A DNA stretch of 64,000 nucleotides from DASQFQ01 sp963811595 (GTDB taxonomy: Bacteria; Actinomycetota; Thermoleophilia; Solirubrobacterales; Solirubrobacteraceae): assembly GCA_963811595.1 (NCBI GenBank), contig CAWERW010000012.1, forward strand, positions 128,837 through 192,836, given 5' to 3'. This document shows positions 54,654-63,640 of the stretch, one piece after another. Position numbers and translations under genes: made by a program. The first letter of the stretch is position 1; each line of letters opens with the position of its first letter. The notes under the pieces are model-generated. The model saw only the letters and a list, made by a program, of their open reading frames with translations, was not told where the DNA came from and did no database searches.

Positions 54654-55010
54654 GTGCGGCGGGTCGTGGTCGGCGCGGTCGTCATGTCCGTTGCGGGCTG
54701 TGGAGGCGTCGAGTTCGACGGCGCGGTGGTGGGGTCATCCGGGCTCGTCGGCGCCGTGCTCGTTCACGAGCACCCGGGGCCGAGGTGCGGATGGTGGCCG
54801 TACACGAATTACCTCTCGCGCCACGGCGTGCAGGCGCCGCCCGGGCACCAGTGGAGCGACGACGCCACGCGGTCCGAGCGGCGAGCCCGCTCGTGGCAAC
54901 ATCCGCGGCAACATCCAGATCGTCCATTGCGTCCATTGCGTCCAGATCCGCGGACGTTCTGGACGCAATGGACGCATAGGACGTATCTGACACCCCGGTT
55001 ACAAGGTTGA
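54654..55010 (+). CDS. Possible small lipoprotein at the island right end
   Basis: 118 residues if started at GTG 54654: VRRVVVGAVVMSVAGCGG gives a short signal with lipobox SVAGC. The next 50 residues (GWWPYTNYLSRHGVQAPPGH) look protein-like, but the C-terminal third runs through the 64-bp repeat, the inverted repeat and into the att core. The real gene may have been truncated by insertion of those sequences. Weak. Confidence 0.3.
   Translation: MRRVVVGAVVMSVAGCGGVEFDGAVVGSSGLVGAVLVHEHPGPRCGWWPYTNYLSRHGVQAPPGHQWSDDATRSERRARSWQHPRQHPDRPLRPLRPDPRTFWTQWTHRTYLTPRLQG
54892..54955. repeat. 64-bp dispersed repeat, copy B
   Basis: Matches 49025-49088 at 59 of 64 positions; its 3' part is the left arm of the inverted repeat at 54921-54983. 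Confidence 0.8.
54921..54983. repeat. 26-bp inverted repeat next to the right att site
   Basis: Arms 54921-54946 and 54958-54983 pair at 24 of 26 positions around an 11-nt loop beginning with the palindrome TCCGCGGA. Built from the nonamer GTCCATTGC. It ends 20 bp before the att core. Confidence 0.75.
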
Positions 55011-55060
55011 GGGCCTGGTCCACACTTAGTGGGTGGAGGTTCGAGTCCTCTTCGGCGCAT
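55004..55060 (+). repeat. att-like direct repeat, right copy (tRNA-Leu 3' fragment)
   Basis: 57 bp identical to 43886-43942. It lacks the acceptor 5' strand and D-arm, so it is not a functional tRNA gene. Confidence 0.85.
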
Positions 55061-55297
55061 GGCGAATGACCTGCTCAGCGTGCTTTTCCGGCTCCAAGCC
55101 GGGCGGCACGCCGAGCGGGTCGTTCAGGCGGTGGCAACGCTCGCGGCAAGATCGTGTTCCTCAAGCCGCTCGCGACGACGTTCGGGCAACTCATCTGCAC
55201 GAGATCGTCCGTTCTGGCCGACCCGCCTGGTCTTCCGTTGGGTAGCTGACCGACGAGCCGTCTTACTGGCGGCGACGGTCCAGACGTGCCGGCGCCG
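55061..55297. other. Non-coding stretch resembling the sequence after tRNA-Leu
   Basis: The first 140 bp align loosely with 43943-44090 (shared CAACGCTC, GTGTTCC and CAAGCCG blocks in order), beyond the identical att core. No gene is seen here. Confidence 0.5.
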
Positions 55298-56133
<836 letters not shown>

Positions 56134-56137
<4 letters not shown>

Positions 56138-57148
56138 TTCACCGCCTCGGGTGCGGCGACCCGCTCGCTGAGCGGGTGCGACGAACGGACCCAGTGACCC
56201 GGCCGCACCTCGCGCAGCTCGGGGGTCGACGCACCGCAGCCGTCTCCGAGCCCGGCGAATGCGCAGCGCGGGAAGAAGCGGCATCCAGGCTCCGGATCGA
56301 TCACGGTCGGCGCGTGCCCGGGGATCGCCGTGAGCCGCGCGTGCCGAACGTGAGGCGACTCCGGTTCCGGGATCGCGCCGAGCAGCGCCTCGGTGTAGGG
56401 GTGCTCGGGTCGTTCGAAGAGCTGCGCGGACGACGCGCGCTCGACGACCTGGCCCGCATACATGACGATCACCTCTTCGGACACCTGCGCGATCACGCCC
56501 ATGTCGTGCGTGATCAGCAGCATCGCCATTCCCAGGCGCTGCTGGAGCTCCTGGAGGAGGTCGAGGATGTCGGCCTGGATGCGAACGTCGAGCGCGGTCG
56601 TGGGCTCGTCCGCGATCAGCAGCTTCGGGCCACAGGCGATCGCCATCGCGATCATCACGCGCTGGCGCATTCCGCCCGAGAACTGATGCGGATAGTCGTC
56701 GAGGCGCGTGCGCGGCGTCGCGAATCCCGACGTCTGCCAGGAGCTCAGCCGCGCGACCGCGCGCGTCGCGGCGGCCGAGCCCGAGGTGACGCTGCAGCAC
56801 CTCGACGATCTGCAGCCCGACGGTGAGCGAGGGATGGAGGCTCGTCATGGGGTCCTGGAAGACCATCCCGATGTCACGGCCGCGCAGGCGCTCGAGCTCA
56901 CGTTCCGGCAGGGCAGTGAGATCGCGGCCGTCGAAGCGGATGGAGCCGGCGACGATCTCCGCGTGCGGCCGGGGTTGCAGGCCGATGATCGACAGCGCGG
57001 TCATCGACTTGCCCGAGCCGGACTCGCCGACGATCCCGACGGTCGTGCTCGTGGGCACGGCGAAGCTCACGCCGTCCACGGCGTGGAGGGTGCCCTCAGG
57101 GACCCGGATGTGGGTCTTCAGCCCCTCGACAGTCAGCAACGGATCCAA
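56134..57148 (-). pseudogene. Oligopeptide-type ABC transporter ATPase (OppD/DppD), frameshifted
   Basis: The first 145 codons are normal (Walker A GESGSGKSMTALSIIGL, Q-loop FQDPMTSLHPSLTVG). Near 56710 the frame shifts by one base; the other frame continues with LDDYPHQFSGGMRQRVMIAM, Walker B LLIADEPTTALDVRIQADI, LITHDMGVIAQ and the C-terminal oligopeptide domain with CRFFPRCAFAG. All motifs survive across the shift, so a sequencing or assembly indel, or a very fresh mutation, is likely. If real, the transporter would lack one ATPase. Confidence 0.82.
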
Positions 57149-57172
57149 GTGTGACGCCCTGGCAGCGGCTGC

Positions 57173-57201
57173 TTGACGCGTCCGCCGGTCTAGAATATAA
57201 C
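57173..57201 (+). promoter_or_regulatory. Promoter of the peptide-uptake operon
   Basis: TTGACG (57173-57178), 17-bp spacer, TATAAC (57196-57201); transcript start near 57208, leader about 25 nt. A small dyad TAGA-N8-TCTA (57191-57206) overlaps the -10, a possible GntR operator. Confidence 0.7.
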
Positions 57202-57232
57202 ATCTAAAAACTACCTAGTGGGACGGGGAGCA

Positions 57233-58864
57233 ATGAGCAACGAGGGGCTGGAACGGGAACTGCAGCTGACCCGCAAGGGCTTCCTGCGACTGTCGGGCGG
57301 TTCGCTCGTCGTCCTCGCCGCGGGCTGTGGGAGCTCGAGCAAGCCGGCATCGAAGGCGGCGGGCAAGCTGTCGGTCGCGGTCGCCGGGGGGCCGGATACG
57401 CTCGACACCCACACGACGATCGCGGGTACGGACTGGGTCTCGCTCGCCAACATCTACGACGGCCTGTTCATGCGCGACTACGCAAGTGCGGCTCTCCCCG
57501 CGCGGACGATCCCAGGTCTCGCAACGGCCTACGACATCTCGGCCGACAGTCGCACCTACACGTTCAAGCTGCGCACGGGCGTGAAGTTCCACGACGGCGC
57601 ACCGTGGGACTCGGCGGCCGCGCTGTTCAACTTCCGCCGCTGGTTCGACAAGTCGTTCGAGTTCTACTACGGCCGCGCGAACACGACGGTGTCGCCGTTC
57701 ATCGGCGGCGTCGCGGACTACGACGCGCCGGACGCCACGACATTCAAGGTGCAACTCGAGAAGGCGAACGCCGGCTGGTTCGACTACTTCACCGGCGCGC
57801 CGACCTTCTTCATGGTCAGCCCCGCGGCGGTCGAGAAGAGCGGCAACAAGGAGTTCGCGAACGTCGGCATCGGCACCGGCCCGTTCGTCGTCAAGGAGTA
57901 CAAGCGCAACGCCCGTCTCGTCCTGGAGGCGAACAAGGACTACTGGGGCGGCGCACCGCAGATCAAGACGCTCACGATCGTGCCCGTGCCTGACGAGGCC
58001 GCCCGCGTCTCGGGGGTGCTCAGCGGCCAGTACGACATCGGCCAGGAGATCCCGCCCGACGGCATCGCGCAGGTGAAGAACAAGCCGGACATGCAGCTCA
58101 AGTTCGCGGGCAAGCCGGTGACGTTCGGGTTCGGGGGCGACAACCGCAAGGGCCCCTGGAGCGACCCGGCGGTCCGCGAGGCGGTCAGCCTCGCGATCAA
58201 TCGCAAGGGCATCACCGACGGCCTGCTTCGCGGCTCAGGTCAGCCCGCGAGCCAGTTCTACGGCCTCGGCAACCCCGCGTTCGACAAGTCGCTGCAGCCT
58301 CTGCCCTACGACACCGCGAAGGCGAAGCAGGTGCTGCAGGGCAGCGATTACGCCAGCGGCCTGAACTTCAAGTTCCTCACGTCCACCTCCGCCATGGGTG
58401 TCCCGGACCCGCCCCGCGTGCTCGAGCAGGTCCAGAGCGATCTCGACGCGATCGGGATCTCCTCGGACATCCAAGTCGTCGAGTGGACCGCGTACCTCGG
58501 CCGCTGGGGCAAAGGCACACCGGCCGCGAAGGGCAACGAGGTCCCGATCTACACGCAGGCCATGGGCTGGGACACGAACATGCTCCTCATCAGTTACGCG
58601 GCCAGCGCCAGTCAGCCGCCGGGGGGCGTGAACTTCGTCTGGTACGACAGCCCCGAGGTGGACGGCGAGCTGGCGGCAGGCACCAAGGCCAAGGACCCGG
58701 ACGAGCTCCTCACCCACCTGCGCGGCGCTCAGCAGCAACTCCTGCGCGACCAGCCCTACACGTACGTCTTCCACGGGAAGTCCCCATACGTCATCCGCAA
58801 GGGGGTCGAATGGACCCCGGCCAACACGTGGGCCCAGCGCTTCTCCAAGGCTACGCTGTCGTGA
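57233..58864 (+). CDS. Peptide-type (SBP family 5) substrate-binding lipoprotein
   Basis: 543 residues. ATG 57233 has GGGAG upstream. The signal contains a lipobox LAAGC after a twin-residue basic stretch (LTRKGFLRLSGGSL). The mature protein shows family-5 features: AVAGGPDTLDTHTT, NIYDGLFMRDY, YTFKLRTGVKFHDGAPWDSAAALFNFRRW, IGTGPFVVKEYKRNARLVLEANKDYWGG and FGGDNRKGPWSDPAVREAVSLAINRKGI. It captures a peptide, amide or similar ligand for OppBCDF. The stop overlaps the next GTG (GTGA). Confidence 0.94.
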   Translation: MSNEGLERELQLTRKGFLRLSGGSLVVLAAGCGSSSKPASKAAGKLSVAVAGGPDTLDTHTTIAGTDWVSLANIYDGLFMRDYASAALPARTIPGLATAYDISADSRTYTFKLRTGVKFHDGAPWDSAAALFNFRRWFDKSFEFYYGRANTTVSPFIGGVADYDAPDATTFKVQLEKANAGWFDYFTGAPTFFMVSPAAVEKSGNKEFANVGIGTGPFVVKEYKRNARLVLEANKDYWGGAPQIKTLTIVPVPDEAARVSGVLSGQYDIGQEIPPDGIAQVKNKPDMQLKFAGKPVTFGFGGDNRKGPWSDPAVREAVSLAINRKGITDGLLRGSGQPASQFYGLGNPAFDKSLQPLPYDTAKAKQVLQGSDYASGLNFKFLTSTSAMGVPDPPRVLEQVQSDLDAIGISSDIQVVEWTAYLGRWGKGTPAAKGNEVPIYTQAMGWDTNMLLISYAASASQPPGGVNFVWYDSPEVDGELAAGTKAKDPDELLTHLRGAQQQLLRDQPYTYVFHGKSPYVIRKGVEWTPANTWAQRFSKATLS

Positions 58865-59937
58865 GGCGCGAACCGCACGCCCTGACGGGGGGGTGCTCGA
58901 ACGTCGCCACGGTCGTGGGCGACGGCGGTGGCGCCCCCCGCTGGGTGATCGCCAGCGTGAGCGACGATCCGTTCGACGTCCGCACGCGCGTGATCGTCGA
59001 CCGGGACGGACCGCTCGGTTACGTCTCGACCGAGCTGCAGCCGGCACACGCGACCGGGATGGCCGAGCGCGGCTACGTCGTCGTCGAGGGCGAGCGCGGC
59101 CGCGGCGTCAACGAGGCGGGCTTCGCGCTCTGCTGGGCCTACGTCGATGAGCGCGAGGTCGACGCGGCCGGGGACGGCCTCACCTCCGGTCTCTTCACGC
59201 GGAAGCTGTTGGGCGAGTGCCCCACGGTCGCCGCGGCGCTCGAGGTCATCGAGTCCGCCGAGCGCAACTTCGCGGGCGCCTGGTTCTTCGCTGATGCCGG
59301 CGGCGACTTCGCCCAGGTGGAGATCGGCCGTTCCGCGTACACCGTGGTCGCGTCCGGCGGGCCGGCGCCGGGACGGTTCGCCGTCAACGTCAACTGCTAC
59401 CAGGATCCGGCGATGACCGGCCTCCAGCAGCCGTGGGGTGCGCTGGATGTCCGCGCTGCCCCCAACGGGGCGCGCCGGGAGGCGGCGATCGCCGCGCTCG
59501 CCGCGCTCGATCGACCGGCCTCGCTGGCGGACGTCGCTGCCGTGCTGTCCGACCACGCGGGTGCGGATCACCCCGGGGCGGCTGAGCCGTGGGTGTTTCC
59601 GAGCCAGGGGTTCTCCGTCTGCAATCACGGGACGTTCGGGCCGGACGCGCCTGCGGGCGCCGTCGCGTTCGGCACGGTCAGTGCGGAGATCCTCGATCCG
59701 AGCACCCGGACGCTCTGGTATTGCTACGGCTGGCCCTGTGGGGAGCGGGCGGCGACTGCGGACCAGCCCTTCCAGGACCGCTCCTGGGGTCGCTTCCTCC
59801 CCTTCAGCCCCGATCGCCTGCCCCCGGGCGCCATGACGACGATCGAAGGCGAGCTGACTCCCGCAGCCGCGGCTGCGATCGACATCGGTACCGCACTCGA
59901 GCCCCGGCGGGCCCGCGCGACGGAGGCGCGCGCCTGA
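58861..59937 (+). CDS. Ntn-hydrolase, C45/acyltransferase-like
   Basis: 358 residues from a GTG overlapping the SBP stop. The N-terminal ALTGGCSNVATVVG carries a Gly-Cys that would become the nucleophile after self-cleavage or N-terminal trimming. SDDPFDVRTRVIVDR, VVEGERGRGVNEAGFALCWAY and RFAVNVNCYQDPAM match the carcinine hydrolase/isopenicillin-N acyltransferase group, which hydrolyse or transfer amide bonds. With the peptide transporter around it, a cytoplasmic amidase acting on the imported compound is the best guess. The C-terminus (WYCYGWPCGERAATADQPFQDRSWG) is typical of a contact-dependent small-molecule subgroup. Confidence 0.7.
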   Translation: MRREPHALTGGCSNVATVVGDGGGAPRWVIASVSDDPFDVRTRVIVDRDGPLGYVSTELQPAHATGMAERGYVVVEGERGRGVNEAGFALCWAYVDEREVDAAGDGLTSGLFTRKLLGECPTVAAALEVIESAERNFAGAWFFADAGGDFAQVEIGRSAYTVVASGGPAPGRFAVNVNCYQDPAMTGLQQPWGALDVRAAPNGARREAAIAALAALDRPASLADVAAVLSDHAGADHPGAAEPWVFPSQGFSVCNHGTFGPDAPAGAVAFGTVSAEILDPSTRTLWYCYGWPCGERAATADQPFQDRSWGRFLPFSPDRLPPGAMTTIEGELTPAAAAAIDIGTALEPRRARATEARA

Positions 59938-59942
59938 CCCAC

Positions 59943-60905
59943 ATGCCGAGCTTCATCCTGCGCCGGTTGATCGCGCTCGTCCCAGTGGTGATCGGTGCCT
60001 CGGTGTTCGCCTTCGCGCTGGCCCAGGTCGCGCCCGGAGACGTCACCTCGGTCCTGCTCGGCCCCTACGCGAACGATGAGGAGCGTGACGCGCTGCGCGC
60101 CGAGCTCGCGCTCGACGAGCCGGCGCCCGTGCAGTACGTCCACTGGCTCGGCAACGCCGTGCAGGGCGACCTCGGGACCTCGATCCAGCTCCAGCAGCCG
60201 GTCACCGAGGTGCTCGCGACGAAGTTCTCGGCGACGCTGCTGCTGGGCGGGACGAGCTTCGCGATCGCGCTCGTGTTCGGTGTCGGAGCGGGGCTCATCT
60301 CTGCGCTCCGCTACCAGCGGCCGGTCGACCGCGGCGTCCAGGCCGCCGTCGGCTTCCTCGCGTTCATGCCCGTGTTCTGGCTCGGCGTGGTGCTCATCTA
60401 CGTGTTCTCCGTCCGGCTGGGGTGGCTGCCCACCGGGGGCATGGAGCCCGTCGGCGGCGGCGGCGATGTCGTCGAGCGCGCGCGCTACCTGATCCTCCCC
60501 GCGATCGTGACGGCCGGAATCCCCGCGGCCATCATCGCCAAGAGCGCGCGCGCCTCGTTCCACGAGCACCTGCAGTCGGACTTCATCCGCACCGCGCGCG
60601 CCAAGGGCCTGAGCCGGTGGACGATCCTCACCCGTCACCTCTGGCGCGCCGCCATGCCGTCGATCCTCCACGTCGCCGGCCTTCAGCTCGCCTACCTGCT
60701 CGTGGGCAGCATCGTGTTCACCGAAGTTGTGTTCAACTGGCCGGGCATCGGCCTGCAGGTCTTCAGCGCCGTCGGCTCCCGCGACCTCCCGGTGATTCAA
60801 GGGGTCGTGCTGCTCGCGGCGATCATCACCGTGCTCGTGAACCTGCTCGTCGACGTGCTCCACGCCCTCGTCGATCCCCGCACGCGCGAGGCTGCTTATG
60901 CTTGA
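59943..60905 (+). CDS. Peptide ABC transporter permease (OppB/DppB)
   Basis: 320 residues. N-terminal FILRRLIALVPVVIGASVFAFAL, then the usual APGDV loop, six helices and the coupling loop with SARASFHEHLQSDFIRTARAKGL (EAA motif). GSIVFTEVVFNWPGIGLQ is diagnostic of OppB. ATG 59943 is 5 bp after the Ntn hydrolase stop. It forms the channel together with OppC. Confidence 0.94.
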   Translation: MPSFILRRLIALVPVVIGASVFAFALAQVAPGDVTSVLLGPYANDEERDALRAELALDEPAPVQYVHWLGNAVQGDLGTSIQLQQPVTEVLATKFSATLLLGGTSFAIALVFGVGAGLISALRYQRPVDRGVQAAVGFLAFMPVFWLGVVLIYVFSVRLGWLPTGGMEPVGGGGDVVERARYLILPAIVTAGIPAAIIAKSARASFHEHLQSDFIRTARAKGLSRWTILTRHLWRAAMPSILHVAGLQLAYLLVGSIVFTEVVFNWPGIGLQVFSAVGSRDLPVIQGVVLLAAIITVLVNLLVDVLHALVDPRTREAAYA

Positions 60906-61764
60906 GGCGGCCGCGGCTCCCCGGTCGGTCATCGGCTGGGCCCGTCCGTGGGCGCGCGGCTCGCTGCCCGAGAAGGGGGCGCTCGTCGGCTTCGTCATCG
61001 TCGCCCTCACCCTGCTGGCCGCCATCTTCGTCCCGCTGCTGGGCCTCGCGAGCCCGACGGCCACCGACGTATCCGCCGAGCTGCAGAGCCCCCTCTCGAG
61101 CGGTCATCTGCTGGGCACCGACCAGCTCGGGCGCGACACGCTGAGCCGCCTTGTCTGGGGCACCCGCCCAGCGCTCATCGAGGGTGTCCTCCCCGTCGTC
61201 ATCGCTGTGCTCCTGGGGTCGCTGATCGGCGGGATCGCCGGCTTCCTCGGAGGGCCGACGGAGTCGGTCACGATGCGCGGCGTCGACATCCTGCTCGCGT
61301 TGCCCCCGGTGATGATGGCCATCGCCGTGGCGGCCACGCTCGGCCCCGGCGTGCGCAACGTCGTGATCGCGATGACGATCGTCCTGGTCGCGCCGATGAC
61401 CCGTGTCGCCCGCGGAGCGGTGCTCAGCGTCAAGAGCGAGGTGTACGTCACCGCGGCCCGCTCGCTCGGGGTGACCGAGCGCAGGATCTTCCTCCGCCAC
61501 GTCCTCCCGAACGCCGCGTCGCCGATCATCGCCTATGCGTTCTCGCTGGTCGGGATCATGATCGTGTTCGCCTCCGGCTTGAGCTTCCTCGGGCTCGGCG
61601 TGCAGCCGCCGACGGCCGACTGGGGCCGGATGGTCAACGAGGGTCGGCTGCTGCTGAGCACCCAGCCCTGGCTCTCGACCCTTCCCGGACTGGCGATCTT
61701 CCTGGTCGGACTGGGCTTCGGGCTGGTCGGCGAATGGCTCGACGACGTCGTGGGACGCCGATGA
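60898..61764 (+). CDS. Peptide ABC transporter permease (OppC/DppC)
   Basis: 288 residues. OppC signature GTDQLGRDTLSRLVWGTRPALIEG, the coupling loop KSEVYVTAARSLGVTERRIFLRHVLPN, and SGLSFLGLGVQPPTADWGRMVNEGR. Starts 8 nt inside oppB and ends overlapping the GntR gene (ATGA), so translation is coupled throughout. Confidence 0.94.
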   Translation: MLEAAAAPRSVIGWARPWARGSLPEKGALVGFVIVALTLLAAIFVPLLGLASPTATDVSAELQSPLSSGHLLGTDQLGRDTLSRLVWGTRPALIEGVLPVVIAVLLGSLIGGIAGFLGGPTESVTMRGVDILLALPPVMMAIAVAATLGPGVRNVVIAMTIVLVAPMTRVARGAVLSVKSEVYVTAARSLGVTERRIFLRHVLPNAASPIIAYAFSLVGIMIVFASGLSFLGLGVQPPTADWGRMVNEGRLLLSTQPWLSTLPGLAIFLVGLGFGLVGEWLDDVVGRR

Positions 61765-62465
61765 CCGCCCACGAGCCCGTCCCGCCGACGAGCATGACCG
61801 AGTACACGGCGGCCGTCTTGCGCGATCGCATCCTCGACGGCCACTACGCCCTTGGCGCGCGGATCGACCAGCGGCGCCTCGCCGATGAGCTCGGGGTCAG
61901 CATCATCCCGGTACGGGAGGGTCTGCGCGTTCTCGAGGCGAGCGGGCTCGTCAAGGTCCACCCCAACCGCGGCGCGTTCGTGACCACCGCGTCACCTGGA
62001 GAGCTGCGCGAGATCTACCTGATCCGCCAGGAGCTCGATCCGCTCGCCGCGCGCCAAGCGGTCCCGCGGATGACGGCGGGCGTGCTCAAAGCCCTCGCGA
62101 CGATCCTCGACGAGACCGAGCAGGCCACGGAGGCGCAGAACCTGGAGGAGCTGAACCGGCTCAACCGCGCGTTCCACCTCTCGATCTACCGGGAGGCGGG
62201 CATGCCGACCCTCCTCCAGATGCTCACGAACCTCCGTGACCGCTATGCGATCTACAGCCGGCTGGCGATCGCGCTTCCCGACTACTCGGCCCGGTCGCTG
62301 GCCGACCATCGCGAGATCTACGCCGCCTGCTGCGCCGGGGAGGCCGAGCTCGCCGCCGAGTGCGTGCGGCGCCACATCAAGGTCGCGACCGACGCGCTCC
62401 TCGTGCACGCCCCCTGGTCAAACGAGGACGCGCCGCTCGCCGGTCACAGAGGAGGAGACAGCTGA
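61761..62465 (+). CDS. GntR-family regulator (FadR/FCD type)
   Basis: 234 residues. Winged helix EYTAAVLRDRILDGHYALGARIDQRRLADELGVSIIPVREGLRVLEASGLVKVHPNRGAFV, then an all-helical FCD effector domain with metal-site residues (RQELDPLAARQAV, NRAFHLSIYREAG, DHREIYAACCAGEAELA with a His, ending CVRRHIKVATDAL). It lies inside the uptake-catabolism operon and probably controls it. Confidence 0.93.
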   Translation: MTAHEPVPPTSMTEYTAAVLRDRILDGHYALGARIDQRRLADELGVSIIPVREGLRVLEASGLVKVHPNRGAFVTTASPGELREIYLIRQELDPLAARQAVPRMTAGVLKALATILDETEQATEAQNLEELNRLNRAFHLSIYREAGMPTLLQMLTNLRDRYAIYSRLAIALPDYSARSLADHREIYAACCAGEAELAAECVRRHIKVATDALLVHAPWSNEDAPLAGHRGGDS

Positions 62466-63640
62466 TGGTCAGTTCGGCCGACGGGCGGCCCGCTCCGGAA
62501 CGGGTCGCCGGGCCTGGCGCACGCGTGCAGCGTGTCGGGTCGCGGGAGATGGACGACCGTATCGACGCCGCCAGAGCCCGCGGCGTCGACGTGTTCCACC
62601 TGCATGGCGGCCCGACGCTGCCGTTGCCGCAGCACGTTCGCGACGCCGCGATCGACGCGATGCAGGGCCCCGGCCCGCGCCCGTCGCGCGGGCTGCCGGA
62701 GCTCCGCGTAGCGATCGCGGCAGCGCTCGCCGCCGAGACCCTGGACTCGGTCGATCCCGAGCACGAGGTCACCATTGCCCACGGCGCGATGCAGGCGCTC
62801 AACCTCGTGCTACGCGCCATGTTGGCGCCCGGAGACAGGGTCGTCGTCCCGACGCCGAACTTCTTCTTCGAAGGCATCGTCCGGCTGACCGGCGCCGAGC
62901 CCGTCTTCGTCCCGTCGGTGGCCGAAGAGGGGTGGCGCTGGGATCTCGACGCGCTGGCCGCTGCGATCGACGAGCGGACGCGCGCGGTGCTCATCTCCAA
63001 TCCGACCAACCCGACCGGCTACCTCCCCACCGCGGCCGAGCTCGGGGCGCTGCACGACCTCGCGCAGGCGGCCGGGGCCGTCCTCATCTCCGACGAGTCC
63101 TACGACCGGCTGATCTACTCCGGGGGCACCTTCACCAGCCTCGCGTCGCTGCCCCGCACCGAGACCACGGTGCTCGTGCGGAGCCTGAGCAAGAGCTACG
63201 CGCTCGTGGATTGGCGCGTCGGCTACCTCGTCGCGTCCCCGGCCCTCGTCGACCAGGTCGTCAACCTCGTCGAATGGGAGTGCCTGCACTGCGGCTATCC
63301 CGCGCAGCGCGTCGCCACCGCCGCGATTCAGGGCCCGCAGGACTGGATCCTCGAGGCGCATGCCGCGTACGAGCCGACCCGCGATCGGCTGCTCGCAGCG
63401 GTCGAACGCAACGGGCTCCTCTCGGCCCACCGCCCGCTCGCCACGCCGTTCCTGTTCCTCGACAGCTCACGCATGACCGGGGCGCGGCGGCCAGAGGACG
63501 TGCTGCTCGAGTCCGGGATCCCGACCGTGCCCGGGCATTGCTTCCAGGCGCCGGACCACTTCCTGCGGCTGCCGATCGGCTGCGACGACGCGACCGCCAC
63601 CCGACTCGCGACGGTCCTCGAGGAGGTCGGACCCGAGTGA
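62465..63640 (+). CDS. PLP-dependent aminotransferase (class I/II)
   Basis: 391 residues. FHLHGGPTLPLPQHVRDA, GLPELRVAIAAALA, VTIAHGAMQALNLVLRAML, SNPTNPTGYLPTAAEL (PLP-binding Asn), DESYDRLIYSGG (Asp and Tyr), and RSLSKSYALVDWRVGYLVA with the PLP Lys. Fold type I aspartate-aminotransferase-like. The stretch VEWECLHCGYPAQ is unusual. GGAGGAGA precedes the ATG, which overlaps the GntR stop. It probably transaminates an amino acid or amino-amide released from the imported ligand. Confidence 0.92.
   Translation: MVSSADGRPAPERVAGPGARVQRVGSREMDDRIDAARARGVDVFHLHGGPTLPLPQHVRDAAIDAMQGPGPRPSRGLPELRVAIAAALAAETLDSVDPEHEVTIAHGAMQALNLVLRAMLAPGDRVVVPTPNFFFEGIVRLTGAEPVFVPSVAEEGWRWDLDALAAAIDERTRAVLISNPTNPTGYLPTAAELGALHDLAQAAGAVLISDESYDRLIYSGGTFTSLASLPRTETTVLVRSLSKSYALVDWRVGYLVASPALVDQVVNLVEWECLHCGYPAQRVATAAIQGPQDWILEAHAAYEPTRDRLLAAVERNGLLSAHRPLATPFLFLDSSRMTGARRPEDVLLESGIPTVPGHCFQAPDHFLRLPIGCDDATATRLATVLEEVGPE

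Larger units (their letters stand above)
43886..55060. mobile_element. tRNA-Leu genomic island (11,118-bp unit)
   Basis: A 57-bp perfect direct repeat of the anticodon-arm-to-3'-end part of tRNA-Leu lies at 43886-43942 and 55004-55060. This is the classic footprint of integrase-mediated insertion into a tRNA gene: the complete tRNA on one side and an orphan 3' fragment on the other. Cargo: MmyB-like regulator, SDR-ADH-SDR-lipoprotein operon, secreted repeat hydrolase, small ORFs, tethered ECF sigma factor and Cys-repeat protein. No integrase, excisionase or transfer gene is recognised, so the element is probably immobilised or mobilised in trans. Confidence 0.75.

Noticed and set aside
55004..55060. 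Second tRNA-Leu gene
   Set aside because: Lacks the acceptor 5' strand, D-arm and half the anticodon stem; it is an att remnant.
56690..56720. Programmed frameshift in oppD
   Set aside because: No slippery heptamer or downstream structure is evident, and OppD is not known to use recoding; indel error or mutation is simpler.
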